Origin: JBIOUF01 sp044866695
GTDB lineage: Bacteria > Actinomycetota > Actinomycetes > Propionibacteriales > Nocardioidaceae
DNA: 19,522 nucleotides
Assembly (NCBI GenBank): GCA_044866695.1
Contig: JBIOUF010000282.1
Coordinates: forward strand, 1 to 19,522
Direction of reading: 5' to 3'
The notes beneath the pieces were generated by a model, which did no database searches, was not told the DNA's origin, and saw only the letters and a list, made by a program, of their open reading frames with translations. Below, piece by piece: positions 1 to 8,600 of this stretch (positions are counted from its first letter, which is position 1; every line of letters begins with the position of its first letter). The translations under genes were made by a program, and so were the position numbers.

Positions 1-28
1 CAGCTGACCAGCGAAGGAGCACCGACGT

Positions 29-718
29 ATGGAACACACCGAGATCGGGGTCGTCCACACCGCGATCGAGCGCGCGGACCCCGCCGACGTGACGGCGCTG
101 TCGGCGTTCGGGGTGGCCACGATCCACGAGGCGCTGGGCCGCGTGGGCCTGATGCGCCCCTACCTCCGCCCGGTCTACCGCGAGGCACGGCTGTGCGGAC
201 CCGCGGTCACCGTCCTGCTCCAGCCCGGTGACAACTGGATGCTCCACGTCGCCGCGGAGCAGGTCCGCGCCGGCGACGTCGTCGTGGCGGCGTGCACCAC
301 GGAGAGTGACGACGGCTTCTTCGGCGAGCTGCTGGCCACGTCGTTTCGAGCACGTGGGGGGCAGGGGCTGGTCATCGACGGGGGCGTTCGTGACGTCGCC
401 GATCTGCGGGAGATGGGCTTCCCCGTCTTCTCCCGCGCCGTCAACGCCAAGGGCACGGTGAAGGCGACCCTGGGGTCGGTCAACATCCCGGTCGTCTGTG
501 CCAATGCGCTCGTCCGCCCCGGGGACGTGGTCGTGGGTGACTTCGACGGTGTGGTGGTGGTGCCGAAGGAACGTGCGGCCGAGGTCGCCGACGCGTCCCG
601 GCAGCGAGAGGCCAACGAGGAGTCGAAGCGGCAGCAGCTCCGCTCCGGCGTGCTGGGCCTGGACATGTACCGGATGCGGGCACCGCTCGCCGATCTCGGG
701 CTACGGTACGAGGACTGA
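29..718 (+). CDS. ligK: 4-carboxy-4-hydroxy-2-oxoadipate aldolase (HMG/CHA aldolase, RraA-like fold)
   Basis: Class II (metal-dependent) pyruvate aldolase that splits 4-carboxy-4-hydroxy-2-oxoadipate into pyruvate and oxaloacetate, the last step of protocatechuate 4,5-cleavage. Members often also decarboxylate oxaloacetate. The 229-residue length fits the family. The GELLATS segment (residues 99-105) and the IDGGVRD segment (117-122) correspond to the family's substrate/metal pocket, with Arg121 and Asp122 matching the conserved Arg-Asp pair of the Pseudomonas enzyme. The C-terminal part keeps the VRPGDVVVGDFDGVVVVP strand pattern of RraA-like proteins. The ATG is preceded by AAGGAG at 14-19. 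The next gene starts 4 bases after the stop, so it is the first visible gene of a co-transcribed set. A TGA at 5-7 could end an upstream operon gene, but the window does not show it. Related RraA/demethylmenaquinone methyltransferase-like names are common misannotations; the operon context favours the aldolase. Confidence 0.9.
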   Translation: MEHTEIGVVHTAIERADPADVTALSAFGVATIHEALGRVGLMRPYLRPVYREARLCGPAVTVLLQPGDNWMLHVAAEQVRAGDVVVAACTTESDDGFFGELLATSFRARGGQGLVIDGGVRDVADLREMGFPVFSRAVNAKGTVKATLGSVNIPVVCANALVRPGDVVVGDFDGVVVVPKERAAEVADASRQREANEESKRQQLRSGVLGLDMYRMRAPLADLGLRYED

Positions 719-722
719 GGCG

Positions 723-1643
723 ATGACCACGACCTTCGAGAAGACCCCCGGGTGGCTGGACTGGCACTCCGACCCGAGCCGGCCGCGCTTCGCAGTCCCG
801 GCGGGGGCAGTCGACGCCCACTGTCACGTCTTCGGGCCCGCGGCCGAGTTCCCCTTCGCGCCGGAGCGCAAGTACACCCCCTGCGACGCCTCGAAGCAGC
901 AGCTGTTCGCGCTGCGGGACCGGCTGGGGTTCACGCGCAACGTCGTCGTCCAGGCCACCTGCCACGGCTCGGACAACCGGGCCATGGTGGACGCGCTGCG
1001 GTCCTCCGGCGGGCTCGCGCGAGGAGTCGCGACCGTCCGCCCGGACGTCTCCGACGCCGACCTCGCCGACCTGCACCACGCCGGTGTGCGCGGGGTCCGC
1101 TTCAACTTCGTCCGGCGGCTCGTCGACTCGGCGCCGCGGGAGGACCTGGAGAGGATCGTCGAGCGCATCGCGCCCCTGGGATGGCACGTCGTGACCTACT
1201 TCGAGGCCGCCGACCTCGCGGACCTGCGTGCGTTCTTCCTGTCCGTCCCGGTCCCGCTCGTCGTGGACCACATGGGACGTCCCGACGTCACCAGGGACCC
1301 GGACGGACCGGAGTTCGGGGCGTTCCTCGACCTCATGCGCGCGAAGCCCGACATATGGTGCAAGGTCACCTGCCCGGAGCGGCTGTCGGTGACCGGCCCG
1401 CCCGCCCTCGACGGCGAGCGGGCGCCGTACGCTGACGTCGTACCCTTCGCGCGACGGGCTGTCGCGGAGTTCCCCGACCGGGTGCTGTGGGGCACCGACT
1501 GGCCGCATCCCAACCTCACCGACCACATGCCCGACGACGGGCTTCTGGTCGACTTCATCCCGCACGTCGCGCCGACCGCCACGCTGCAGCGCCGGCTGCT
1601 GGTCGACAACCCGATGCGGCTGTACTGGCCGGAGGCCGGCTGA
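723..1643 (+). CDS. ligI: 2-pyrone-4,6-dicarboxylate lactonase (amidohydrolase)
   Basis: Hydrolyses the lactone 2-pyrone-4,6-dicarboxylate (PDC) to 4-oxalomesaconate, the step after LigC. The 306-residue protein has an amidohydrolase barrel signature: His33 and His35 in VDAHCHVF, His183 in VVDHMGRP, and Asp259 in LWGTDWPHPN. In the Sphingobium LigI literature the Asp of this last motif is the catalytic base and the enzyme works without a divalent metal. Tyr51 and the Arg-rich GVRGVRFNFVRR segment (121-132) are candidates for binding the carboxylates. The frame is open far upstream, but this ATG lies 4 bases after the aldolase stop, has GAGGA about 9 bases before it, and gives the N-terminus expected for the family. 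The gene sits directly between the aldolase and dioxygenase genes of the same pathway, which supports PDC rather than another lactone as substrate. Confidence 0.91.
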   Translation: MTTTFEKTPGWLDWHSDPSRPRFAVPAGAVDAHCHVFGPAAEFPFAPERKYTPCDASKQQLFALRDRLGFTRNVVVQATCHGSDNRAMVDALRSSGGLARGVATVRPDVSDADLADLHHAGVRGVRFNFVRRLVDSAPREDLERIVERIAPLGWHVVTYFEAADLADLRAFFLSVPVPLVVDHMGRPDVTRDPDGPEFGAFLDLMRAKPDIWCKVTCPERLSVTGPPALDGERAPYADVVPFARRAVAEFPDRVLWGTDWPHPNLTDHMPDDGLLVDFIPHVAPTATLQRRLLVDNPMRLYWPEAG

Positions 1644-1686
1644 GCCCCGCGCCGCCCAACCGACGACGACACGACTGGAGACCCCG

Positions 1687-2994
1687 ATGTCCCTGGACAA
1701 GACCTACAAGAAGGTTCCCGGCACCACGATCTTCGACGCCGAGCAGTCGGCGAAGGGCTACCACCTGAACCAGTTCTGCATGTCCTTCATGAAGGCCGAG
1801 AACCGGGAGCGCTACCTGGCTGACGAGCGCGCCTACCTGGACGAGTGGCCGCTGACCGAGGCACAGAAGCGGGCCCTCCTCGACCGCGACCTCAACGCCG
1901 CGATGGCCGAGGGCGGCAACATCTACTTCCTGTCCAAGTGGGGCGCCACGCTGGGGCTGTCGTTCCAGCAGATGGCCGGGTCGATGACCGGGATGACCGA
2001 GCAGGACTACCGCGACATGATGCTGCACGGCGGCCGGGCCGTCGAGGGCAACCGCATCGCGGACCAGGTGATCGAGGCTCACTTCGCCGGGGACGTGGGC
2101 CCGGAGCAGCACCCGACGATCACCGGCTCCATCTACACCTCGCACGTGCCGGCCATCGGCGCGGCATGGGACCAGCACAAGACCGAGGAGCCCTACTGGA
2201 AGCAGGTCTTCGACGGGTACGAGTACTCCAAGCAGTACATGGCGGAGCACACTCCCGACGTCATCTTCCTGGTCTACAACGACCACGCCACCGCGTTCGA
2301 CCTGTCGCTCATCCCCACCTTCGTGCTCGGCACGGGAGCCTTCTACCCCGCCGCCGACGAGGGCTACGGGCCCCGGCCGGTGCCGGGCATCGAGGGGGAC
2401 CCCGCCTTCGCCGCCCACATCGCCCACTCTTTGATCCGCGACGACTTCGACCTCACCCTCGTCAACGAGATGACCGTCGACCACGGGCTCACCGTGCCCT
2501 TGTCGCTGATGTTCGGCGACGTCGAGAAGTGGCCCTGCAAGGTCATCCCCTTCCACGTCAACGTGGTGCAGTACCCCGTGCCGTCGGGCGCCCGCTGCTT
2601 CAAGCTCGGACAGGCTCTGCGCAAGGCGATCGAGTCCTACGACAAGCCGCTGAAGGTCCAGGTATGGGGCACCGGCGGGATGAGCCACCAGCTCCAGGGA
2701 CCGAGGGCCGGGCTGATCAACCGCGAGTGGGACAACCGCTTCCTCGACGCCCTGGTCTCCGACCCGGCCGACCTGGCCGAGGTGCCGCACCTGGAGTACG
2801 TCGAGGAGGCCGGGTCGGAGGGCATCGAGCTGGTGATGTGGCTCATCGCCAGGGGCGCCATGAGCGACGTCGGCGGAGACGGCGAGGTCGAGGTCAAGCA
2901 CCGCTTCTACCATGTCCCGGCGTCCAACACCGCCGTCGGGCACCTGATCCTGGAGAACCACCCGAAGGTCGCGACCCCGGCCGGACAGGAGTGA
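1687..2994 (+). CDS. ligAB: Protocatechuate 4,5-dioxygenase, alpha and beta subunits fused in one chain
   Basis: Extradiol (type II/LigB superfamily) ring-cleavage dioxygenase that opens protocatechuate between C4 and C5 with O2 and Fe(II), giving 4-carboxy-2-hydroxymuconate-6-semialdehyde. Residues about 1-130 resemble the small LigA alpha subunit (GTTIFDAEQSAKGYHLNQFCMSF; GGNIYFLSKWGATLGLSFQQMAGSMTGM). Residues about 145-435 resemble the LigB beta subunit. Iron ligands can be mapped by spacing: His153, His200 and Glu381 correspond to LigB His12, His61 and Glu242. His266 and His334 (GTGGMSHQLQGPRAG) correspond to His127 and catalytic His195. The last three intervals (66, 68, 47 residues) match LigB exactly. 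GGAG sits 6 bases before the ATG. The gene follows ligI by 43 bases and ends one base before ligC. Gallate or methylgallate dioxygenases belong to the same superfamily, but their fused forms (GalA, DesB) carry the beta-like part first, unlike this alpha-first order. Confidence 0.9.
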   Translation: MSLDKTYKKVPGTTIFDAEQSAKGYHLNQFCMSFMKAENRERYLADERAYLDEWPLTEAQKRALLDRDLNAAMAEGGNIYFLSKWGATLGLSFQQMAGSMTGMTEQDYRDMMLHGGRAVEGNRIADQVIEAHFAGDVGPEQHPTITGSIYTSHVPAIGAAWDQHKTEEPYWKQVFDGYEYSKQYMAEHTPDVIFLVYNDHATAFDLSLIPTFVLGTGAFYPAADEGYGPRPVPGIEGDPAFAAHIAHSLIRDDFDLTLVNEMTVDHGLTVPLSLMFGDVEKWPCKVIPFHVNVVQYPVPSGARCFKLGQALRKAIESYDKPLKVQVWGTGGMSHQLQGPRAGLINREWDNRFLDALVSDPADLAEVPHLEYVEEAGSEGIELVMWLIARGAMSDVGGDGEVEVKHRFYHVPASNTAVGHLILENHPKVATPAGQE

Positions 2995-2995
2995 C

Positions 2996-3967
2996 ATGAG
3001 CAACCACACGATCCGCGTCGCGCTCGCCGGAGGCGGCGCCTTCGGCGCGAAGCACGCCGCAGCGCTCCAGCGCATCGACGGGGTCGAGGTGGCGGCGGTG
3101 GTGAGCAGCACCCCCGAGACCGCCAAGGACTTCGCAGCGCAGCACGGGATCGGTCGCGGGGCCGGCAGCCTCGAGGAGGTCCTCGCTGCCGACGACGTCG
3201 ACGCGGTGATCCTGGCAACCCCCACCCCCTTGCACGCCTCACAGACCCTCGCCTGCCTCGAGGCCGGCAAGCACGTCCAGGTGGAGATCCCGCTGGCCGA
3301 CTCGCTGGCCGATGCCGAAGCCTGCCTGGCCGCCCAGGAGCGCACCGGGCTGGTCGCGATGGTGGGCCACACCCGCCGGTTCAACCCCAGCCACCAGTGG
3401 GTCCACCGGAGGATCGGGGCCGGCGACCTCCGCATCCAGCAGATGGACGTGCAGACCTACTTCTTCCGGCGCAAGAACCTCAACGCCCTGGGTCAGCCGC
3501 GCTCCTGGACCGACCACCTGCTGTGGCACCACGCCGCGCACACCGTCGACCTGTTCGCCTACCAGACCGGGTCGCCCATCGTGCAGGCGCACGCGGTGCA
3601 GGGGCCGATCCATCCCGAGCTGGGGATCGCGATGGACATGTCCGTCCAGCTGCGTGCGGCGGACGGGGCGATCTGCACGCTGTCCCTCTCGTTCAACAAC
3701 GACGGTCCGCTGGGGACGTTCTTCAGGTACATCGGGGACACCGGCACCTACCTCGCCCGCTACGACGACCTGACCACCGGCAGGGACGAGCCGATCGACG
3801 TCAGCGATGTCGACGTGTCGATGGACGGGATCGAGCTGCAGGACCGCGAGTTCGTGGCCGCGATCCGAGAGGGTCGCGAGCCGAACGCCTCCATCGCCCA
3901 GGTCATGCCGTGCTACCGGACGCTGGCGGACCTCGAGCAGCAGCTCGACGCCCAGGCCGGGACCTGA
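2996..3967 (+). CDS. ligC: 4-carboxy-2-hydroxymuconate-6-semialdehyde dehydrogenase (Gfo/Idh/MocA family)
   Basis: NAD(P)-dependent oxidoreductase that oxidises the hemiacetal form of CHMS, the product of the preceding dioxygenase, to 2-pyrone-4,6-dicarboxylate. The 323-residue chain begins with a Rossmann motif, ALAGGGAFGAKH (residues 9-20). The usual EKP of the Gfo/Idh/MocA family is replaced by Glu97-Ile-Pro99 in HVQVEIPLADS, as in LigC proteins. Further LigC-like blocks are MVGHTRRFNPSHQW (122-135), IQQMDVQTYFFRRKN (147-161) and RSWTDHLLWHHAAHTVDLFAYQ (169-190), whose His pair probably serves the active site. The start ATG is one base after the dioxygenase stop and is preceded by AGGAG, so the two genes are translationally close. 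It is the last gene of the operon seen here. Confidence is high because both sequence blocks and neighbours agree. Confidence 0.92.
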   Translation: MSNHTIRVALAGGGAFGAKHAAALQRIDGVEVAAVVSSTPETAKDFAAQHGIGRGAGSLEEVLAADDVDAVILATPTPLHASQTLACLEAGKHVQVEIPLADSLADAEACLAAQERTGLVAMVGHTRRFNPSHQWVHRRIGAGDLRIQQMDVQTYFFRRKNLNALGQPRSWTDHLLWHHAAHTVDLFAYQTGSPIVQAHAVQGPIHPELGIAMDMSVQLRAADGAICTLSLSFNNDGPLGTFFRYIGDTGTYLARYDDLTTGRDEPIDVSDVDVSMDGIELQDREFVAAIREGREPNASIAQVMPCYRTLADLEQQLDAQAGT

Positions 3968-4029
3968 GCGAGCGGCGCGAGCCGAGAACCCGGACGCCAC
4001 CGGTGACCACGGTCCACGCGGGCCGATCG

Positions 4030-4035
4030 TAGGCT
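4030..4035 (+). promoter_or_regulatory. Possible -10 element for a leaderless cobQ transcript
   Basis: TAGGCT fits the actinobacterial TANNNT -10 pattern and lies 7 bases before the GTG start of cobQ, so transcription would begin at or next to the GTG itself. No Shine-Dalgarno-like sequence is visible upstream of that GTG. A good -35 box at normal spacing is not seen; GTGACC at 4003-4008 is 21 bases away. This is a weak, pattern-only call. Confidence 0.3.
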
Positions 4036-4042
4036 TCGCGTC

Positions 4043-5530
4043 GTGCAGGGGTCGCTGCTGGTCGCCGGGACCACCTCGGATGCGGGCAAGAGCGTGTTCA
4101 CGACCGGGTTGTGCCGGCTGCTGGCCCGCAGGGGGGTCCGGGTCGCGCCGTTCAAGGCGCAGAACATGTCGAACAACTCCATGGTCGTGGCGGGTCCGGA
4201 CGGCGAGGGTGCCGAGATCGGGCGGGCTCAGTGGGTGCAGGCGGTCGCGGCCGGGGTCACGCCCGAGGTGGCGATGAACCCGGTGCTGCTGAAGCCGGGC
4301 AGTGACACGCGCAGCCATGTCGTGCTCAACGGCAGGCCGGCCGGTCACCTGTCGTCCCAGGGGTTCGCCGGTGGGCGCCGCGCGCTGGCCGAGGCGGCGT
4401 TCGCGGCGTACGACGACCTGGCCGCCCGCTTCGACGTGGTGGTGTGCGAAGGGGCCGGCAGCCCGACGGAGATCAACCTGCGTGCCGACGACTACGTGAA
4501 CCTCGGGCTGGCACGGCACGCCGACATGCCGGTCGTGGTGGTGGGCGACATCGACCGAGGGGGCGTGTACGCGGCGTTCTACGGCACGGTCGCGCTGCTG
4601 GAACCGGCCGACCAGCGGCTGGTGGCCGGGTTCGTGGTGAACAAGTTCCGCGGGGACGTGCGTCTGCTGGCCCCGGCCGACGCCGAGACCGCCCGGCTCA
4701 CCGGCCGTCCCGTGCTCGGCGTGCTGCCCTGGAGTCCCGACGCGTGGCTGGACTCCGAGGACGGCCTGGACGTCGACGGACGGGCCGCGGCCACCACCGA
4801 CCCGCTCCGCGTCGCCGTGGTGCGGTTCCCGCGGATCAGCAACTTCACCGACGTGGACGCCCTCGGCCTGGAGCCCGACGTCGAGGTGCGGTTCGCGGGA
4901 CGGCCGGGCGACCTCGCCGACGCCGACCTGGTCGTGCTGCCGGGCACCCGGTCGACCGTCGCGGACCTGTCCTGGCTGCGGGCCCGCGGCCTGGACCGCG
5001 CGGTGACCGCGCACGCAGCGGCCGGGCGGCCGGTGCTGGGCATCTGCGGGGGGTTGCAGATGCTCGGGCGGTCGGTCCTGGACCCCGACGGAGTCGAAGG
5101 TCCACCCGGTACGACGGTCGAGGGGCTCGGGCTCCTCGACGCCGACACGGTCTTCGGTCCGGAGAAGGTGCTGCGGCTGTCGGAGGGGACGGCCCTCGGG
5201 CGGCCGGTGTGCGGATACGAGATCCACCACGGCGTGCTGGCCGGGGCGGGAGACGAGGGCGTGGTCTGCCAGGCCCCGGTGACCGGCACGATGTGGCACG
5301 GCAGCCTCGAGTCCGACGGGTTCCGGACCGCCTTCCTGGACGAGGTCGCCGCGGCAGTGGGACGTAGCCGGACTCCGAGCGGTGTGTGCTTCGCCGCCGC
5401 GCGGCAGGCACGGCTGGACCTGCTGGCCGACCTCCTGGAGAAGCACGTCGACGTCGACGCGCTCACCGCCCTCGTCGTCGCCGGAGCCCCGACCGGACTG
5501 CCCGTGCTGCCGCCCGGTGACCGACGCTGA
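4043..5530 (+). CDS. cobQ: Cobyric acid synthase (adenosylcobyrate synthase, glutamine-hydrolysing)
   Basis: Amidates four carboxylate side chains of adenosylcobyrinic acid a,c-diamide to make adenosylcobyric acid, using glutamine and ATP; it acts in the cytoplasm in late cobalamin synthesis. The 495-residue length is typical. The N-terminal dethiobiotin-synthetase-like ATPase domain shows LLVAGTTSDAGKS (residues 5-17) followed by FKAQNMSNNSMV (37-48). The CEGAGSPTEINL block is at 135-146 and the GDIDRGG block at 168-174. The C-terminal class I glutamine amidotransferase domain has its nucleophile Cys335 in LGICGGLQMLG and the partner His419 in GTMWHGSLESDGFR. The GTG start aligns with the beginning of the conserved ATPase strand and may be leaderless. 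It stands 76 bases downstream of ligC and converges with the large minus-strand gene. No other cobalamin gene is nearby, so it appears separated from a main cob cluster. Confidence 0.96.
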   Translation: MQGSLLVAGTTSDAGKSVFTTGLCRLLARRGVRVAPFKAQNMSNNSMVVAGPDGEGAEIGRAQWVQAVAAGVTPEVAMNPVLLKPGSDTRSHVVLNGRPAGHLSSQGFAGGRRALAEAAFAAYDDLAARFDVVVCEGAGSPTEINLRADDYVNLGLARHADMPVVVVGDIDRGGVYAAFYGTVALLEPADQRLVAGFVVNKFRGDVRLLAPADAETARLTGRPVLGVLPWSPDAWLDSEDGLDVDGRAAATTDPLRVAVVRFPRISNFTDVDALGLEPDVEVRFAGRPGDLADADLVVLPGTRSTVADLSWLRARGLDRAVTAHAAAGRPVLGICGGLQMLGRSVLDPDGVEGPPGTTVEGLGLLDADTVFGPEKVLRLSEGTALGRPVCGYEIHHGVLAGAGDEGVVCQAPVTGTMWHGSLESDGFRTAFLDEVAAAVGRSRTPSGVCFAAARQARLDLLADLLEKHVDVDALTALVVAGAPTGLPVLPPGDRR

Positions 5531-5650
5531 CGGGGCTGGTCACCTGCCTTGCCGCGTCCTCGCAAACCGGTATGTGCCACCCCACTCGCGCCCGACCCGT
5601 GCCGGCGCCTTGTCCGCGGGTGCGACCGGCGTGCGGGCCCTCGCGGCTCA

Positions 5651-5674
5651 GGCGGCTCAGGCCTCCGAGCCGCC
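5651..5674. terminator. GC-rich hairpin between convergent genes
   Basis: GGCGGCTC (5651-5658) and GAGCCGCC (5667-5674) can form an 8-bp stem with an 8-base loop. It overlaps the stop codon of the minus-strand gene and lies 120 bases beyond the cobQ stop. It could end transcription from either side, but there is no T tract, so it is only a candidate factor-assisted or weak terminator. A tandem 9-base repeat (gcggctcag twice, 5643-5660) overlaps it. The rest of the cobQ-side intergenic stretch (5531-5650) shows nothing else. Confidence 0.3.
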
Positions 5675-8600
5675 GGTGCCGGCCCGCTCCAGCAGGACCA
5701 GCACGTCCCGGTCTCCGGAGGTCGTCGACAGCGGGATGCGGGCGTCGTCGAGCACCGCGCCGTCGAGCTCGACCCTGGCCACCCGGCGGGGCGCGCCGGC
5801 GGGCGCCTGGTAGCGGATCCGGTACCGGGCGTCGCCGTGGCGGTAGGTGATGACCGCCGTGGTCCACTCCGGGGGCAGGCACGGTTGGACGACCAGTGAG
5901 CCGCCCTCGCGGCGCAGGCCAAGCACGCCTTCGAGACCGGCCCGGTACATCCAGCCGCTCGAGCCGGTGTACCAGGTCCACCCCGCCCGGCCCACGTACG
6001 GGGGCACCGAGTAGACGTCCGCCGCCATGACGTACGGCTCACCTCGGTACGCCTGCACCGACTCCGGCGTACTGGTGTGGTTGACCGGGTTCACCAGGGC
6101 GAACAACGCGCCCGCCTTGTCCTCCTGTCCGAGCGCGGCGTGCGCGAGGACCGACCAGGTGGCGCCGTGGGTGTACTGGCCGCCGTTCTCACGGACGCCC
6201 GGTGGGTAGGCCTTGATGTAGCCGGGATCCGGCAGCGACTGGTCGAACGGCGGGGTGAACAGCCGGGCCACGCCCTCGCGCGCCATCACCAGCTGGGCGT
6301 CCACCTCGGCCATGGCACGCAGCCCGCGGTCGCCCTCGGCCACGCCCGACAGCACCGCCCAGCTCTGCGCAATGCTGTCGATGCGGCATTCCGGACGCAG
6401 GCCCGAACCCAGCGGCGTGCCGTCGTCGAAGTAGGCACGGCGGTACCACGCGCCGTCCCAGCCATGCTCCTCCAGCGCTCGGTGCAGCCGGGCCTGCTCG
6501 GCGGCACAGCGATCCACGAAGGCGTGGTCGCCCCGGTCGGCGGCCAGCGGGGCGAGATCGCCGAGGGTGCGGTGCAGGAACCACCCGAGCCAGACACTCT
6601 CCCCCGCCCCTCCAGCACCCACCCGGTTCATGCCGTCGTTCCAGTCCCCCGTGCCCATCAGCGGCAACCCGTGTCGCCCGGTCCGGAACGCGCGCTCGAT
6701 CCCTCGCACGCAGTGCTCGTACAGGGAGCCGTGCTCACTGGACCGGGTCGGGGTGAAGAACCGCTCGTGCTCGTCGGCGGCCAGCTCGTCGCCGTCCAGG
6801 TACGGGATCGGCTCGTCGAGCACGGCGGTGTCCCCGGTGACCCGTACGTAGCGGGCGACCGCGTGGGCCAGCCACACCACGTCGTCGCTGATCCGGGTGC
6901 GCACACCGGAGCCGTCGCCGGGAAGCCACCAGTGCTGCACGTCGCCCTGCGGGAACTGCCGTCCGGCGGCGCGCACCAGGTGTTCTCGGGCCAAGGCCGG
7001 GTCGACCAGGACCACCGCCATCCCGTCCTGCAGCTGGTCGCGGAAGCCGAAGGCACCGCTGGTCTGGTAGAAGCCACACCGGGCGAACATCCGACCCGCG
7101 AGCGTCTGGTACATCAGCCACCCGTTCATGACCAGGTCGAACGAGGGGTCGGGGGTCTCCACCTGCACGCGCCGCAGCCGGCCGGCCCATGCGGCCTTGA
7201 CCTCGTCGAGAAGTGCGTCGGGTGCGGTCTCCCGGTAACGGCGGACCAGCTCACGCGCCCCGGCCAGGTCAGGCGCGGCGCCGAAGAGCACGCGCACCTC
7301 CCGGGTCTCCCCCGGTCCGAGGGTGAGAGCGGTCTGCAGGGCGGCGCACGGGTCGAGCCCCGCACCGGTGCGGCCGGACAGCGGCTCACCGCCGGCGACG
7401 CCTTCCGGACAGGACAGGGTGCCCTGTCGTCCGAGCACCTCCTCCCGGTCACCGCTGACGCTGTGCTGCTCACCGGCGAGGTCGGCGAAGACCACCTGGT
7501 CTGCGAACTGCGTGCTCCACGGGTTGCGGACCAGGAGCGCACCGGTCGCCTCGTCGTGCGAGGTGACCAGATGCGAAGCGGTGACGTGGCGGCTGTTGCC
7601 GAGGACCAGGTCGTGGAGGCTGGTCACGGTGATCTCGCGGGGCGTCGGCCCCGGGTTGGTGACCCTGAGCCAGGAGATCTTGACCGCGTCGGCCGGCGGC
7701 ACGAACTGCACGAGGTCGAGGCGAAGGGTGTCGGTGTTGTGCCGGAACGCCGAGTAGCCGAACCCGTGCCAGGCCACGTGCCGCCCGGCGTCGATGGGGT
7801 TGGCCGTCGGCGTGGCGATCACCCCGGTCGCCACGTCCCGGACGTAGAGCGCTTCCGACGGTGTCGCTTCGACCGGGTCGTTCCGCCACGGCGTGAGCTG
7901 GTTGTCCCGACTGTTGCGCCACCAGGTGTGCCCGGCCCCCTCGGCGGTGACCAGGAAGCCGAACTGCTCATTGGCGACGACGTTGCTCCACGGCGCCGGG
8001 GTCGGGCGACCCGTGTCGAGAACGGTGACGTACTCCCGGCCGTCCTCGGAGAAGCCGCCGTACCCGTTCGCGCACTGCAGGGCCTGGCCCGGCAGCTCCC
8101 CATGCCCTGCGCGTGCCGGAGCCAGGGGCGCTGTCGTCGCAGGGGCCGCGACCCCGGGGTCGGGAGGCGGCGGCAGCTGACCGGCCAGGTCGCCTCGGAC
8201 CGCTGAGAGGACGACGCGTGCGCTGGTCAACAGCGCGGTCCGGGTCACCATCGGCAGCTGGTCGGCCCGGACGACGAAGATCCGGCCGGTGGAGTCCGGC
8301 GAGCCGGTGCGCTCGCGGATCGAGGTTGCCAGGCCGTCGAGCAGCTGGTGCAGCTCTTGGACGTAGGTGCTGGACTCCTCGTTGAGCAGGACCAGGTCGA
8401 CGGCGAACCGGCGCAGCCGCCAGTACTCGAAGGCGCGGACCAGCTGACGGGCCACGGAGACGTCGTCGACGTTGTCGATTCGCAGCACCACTACGGGAAG
8501 GTCACCGGAGATGCCCAACGGCCAGAGCGCGGACTGCGGTCCGGAGTCGCGCGCCAGCTGTGTCGCAGCCGGCCGCAAGCCCTGGTGCGGGAACACCACG

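Noticed and set aside
1555..3435. Long minus-strand open frames under the lig operon and cobQ (also 3239-5446 and 4579-6042)
   Set aside because: They cross several confidently identified genes and gene boundaries, and their translations have shadow-type composition.
3968..4042. Cobalamin riboswitch upstream of cobQ
   Set aside because: The gap is only 75 bases, much shorter than a B12 riboswitch, and no recognisable B12-box was seen.
6077..8206. Long open frame on the + strand opposite the glucan synthase (others at 8348-10441 and 11846-14143)
   Set aside because: They are antisense shadows of a high-GC gene: Arg/Gly/Pro/Gln-rich translation, no domain, no ribosome binding site.
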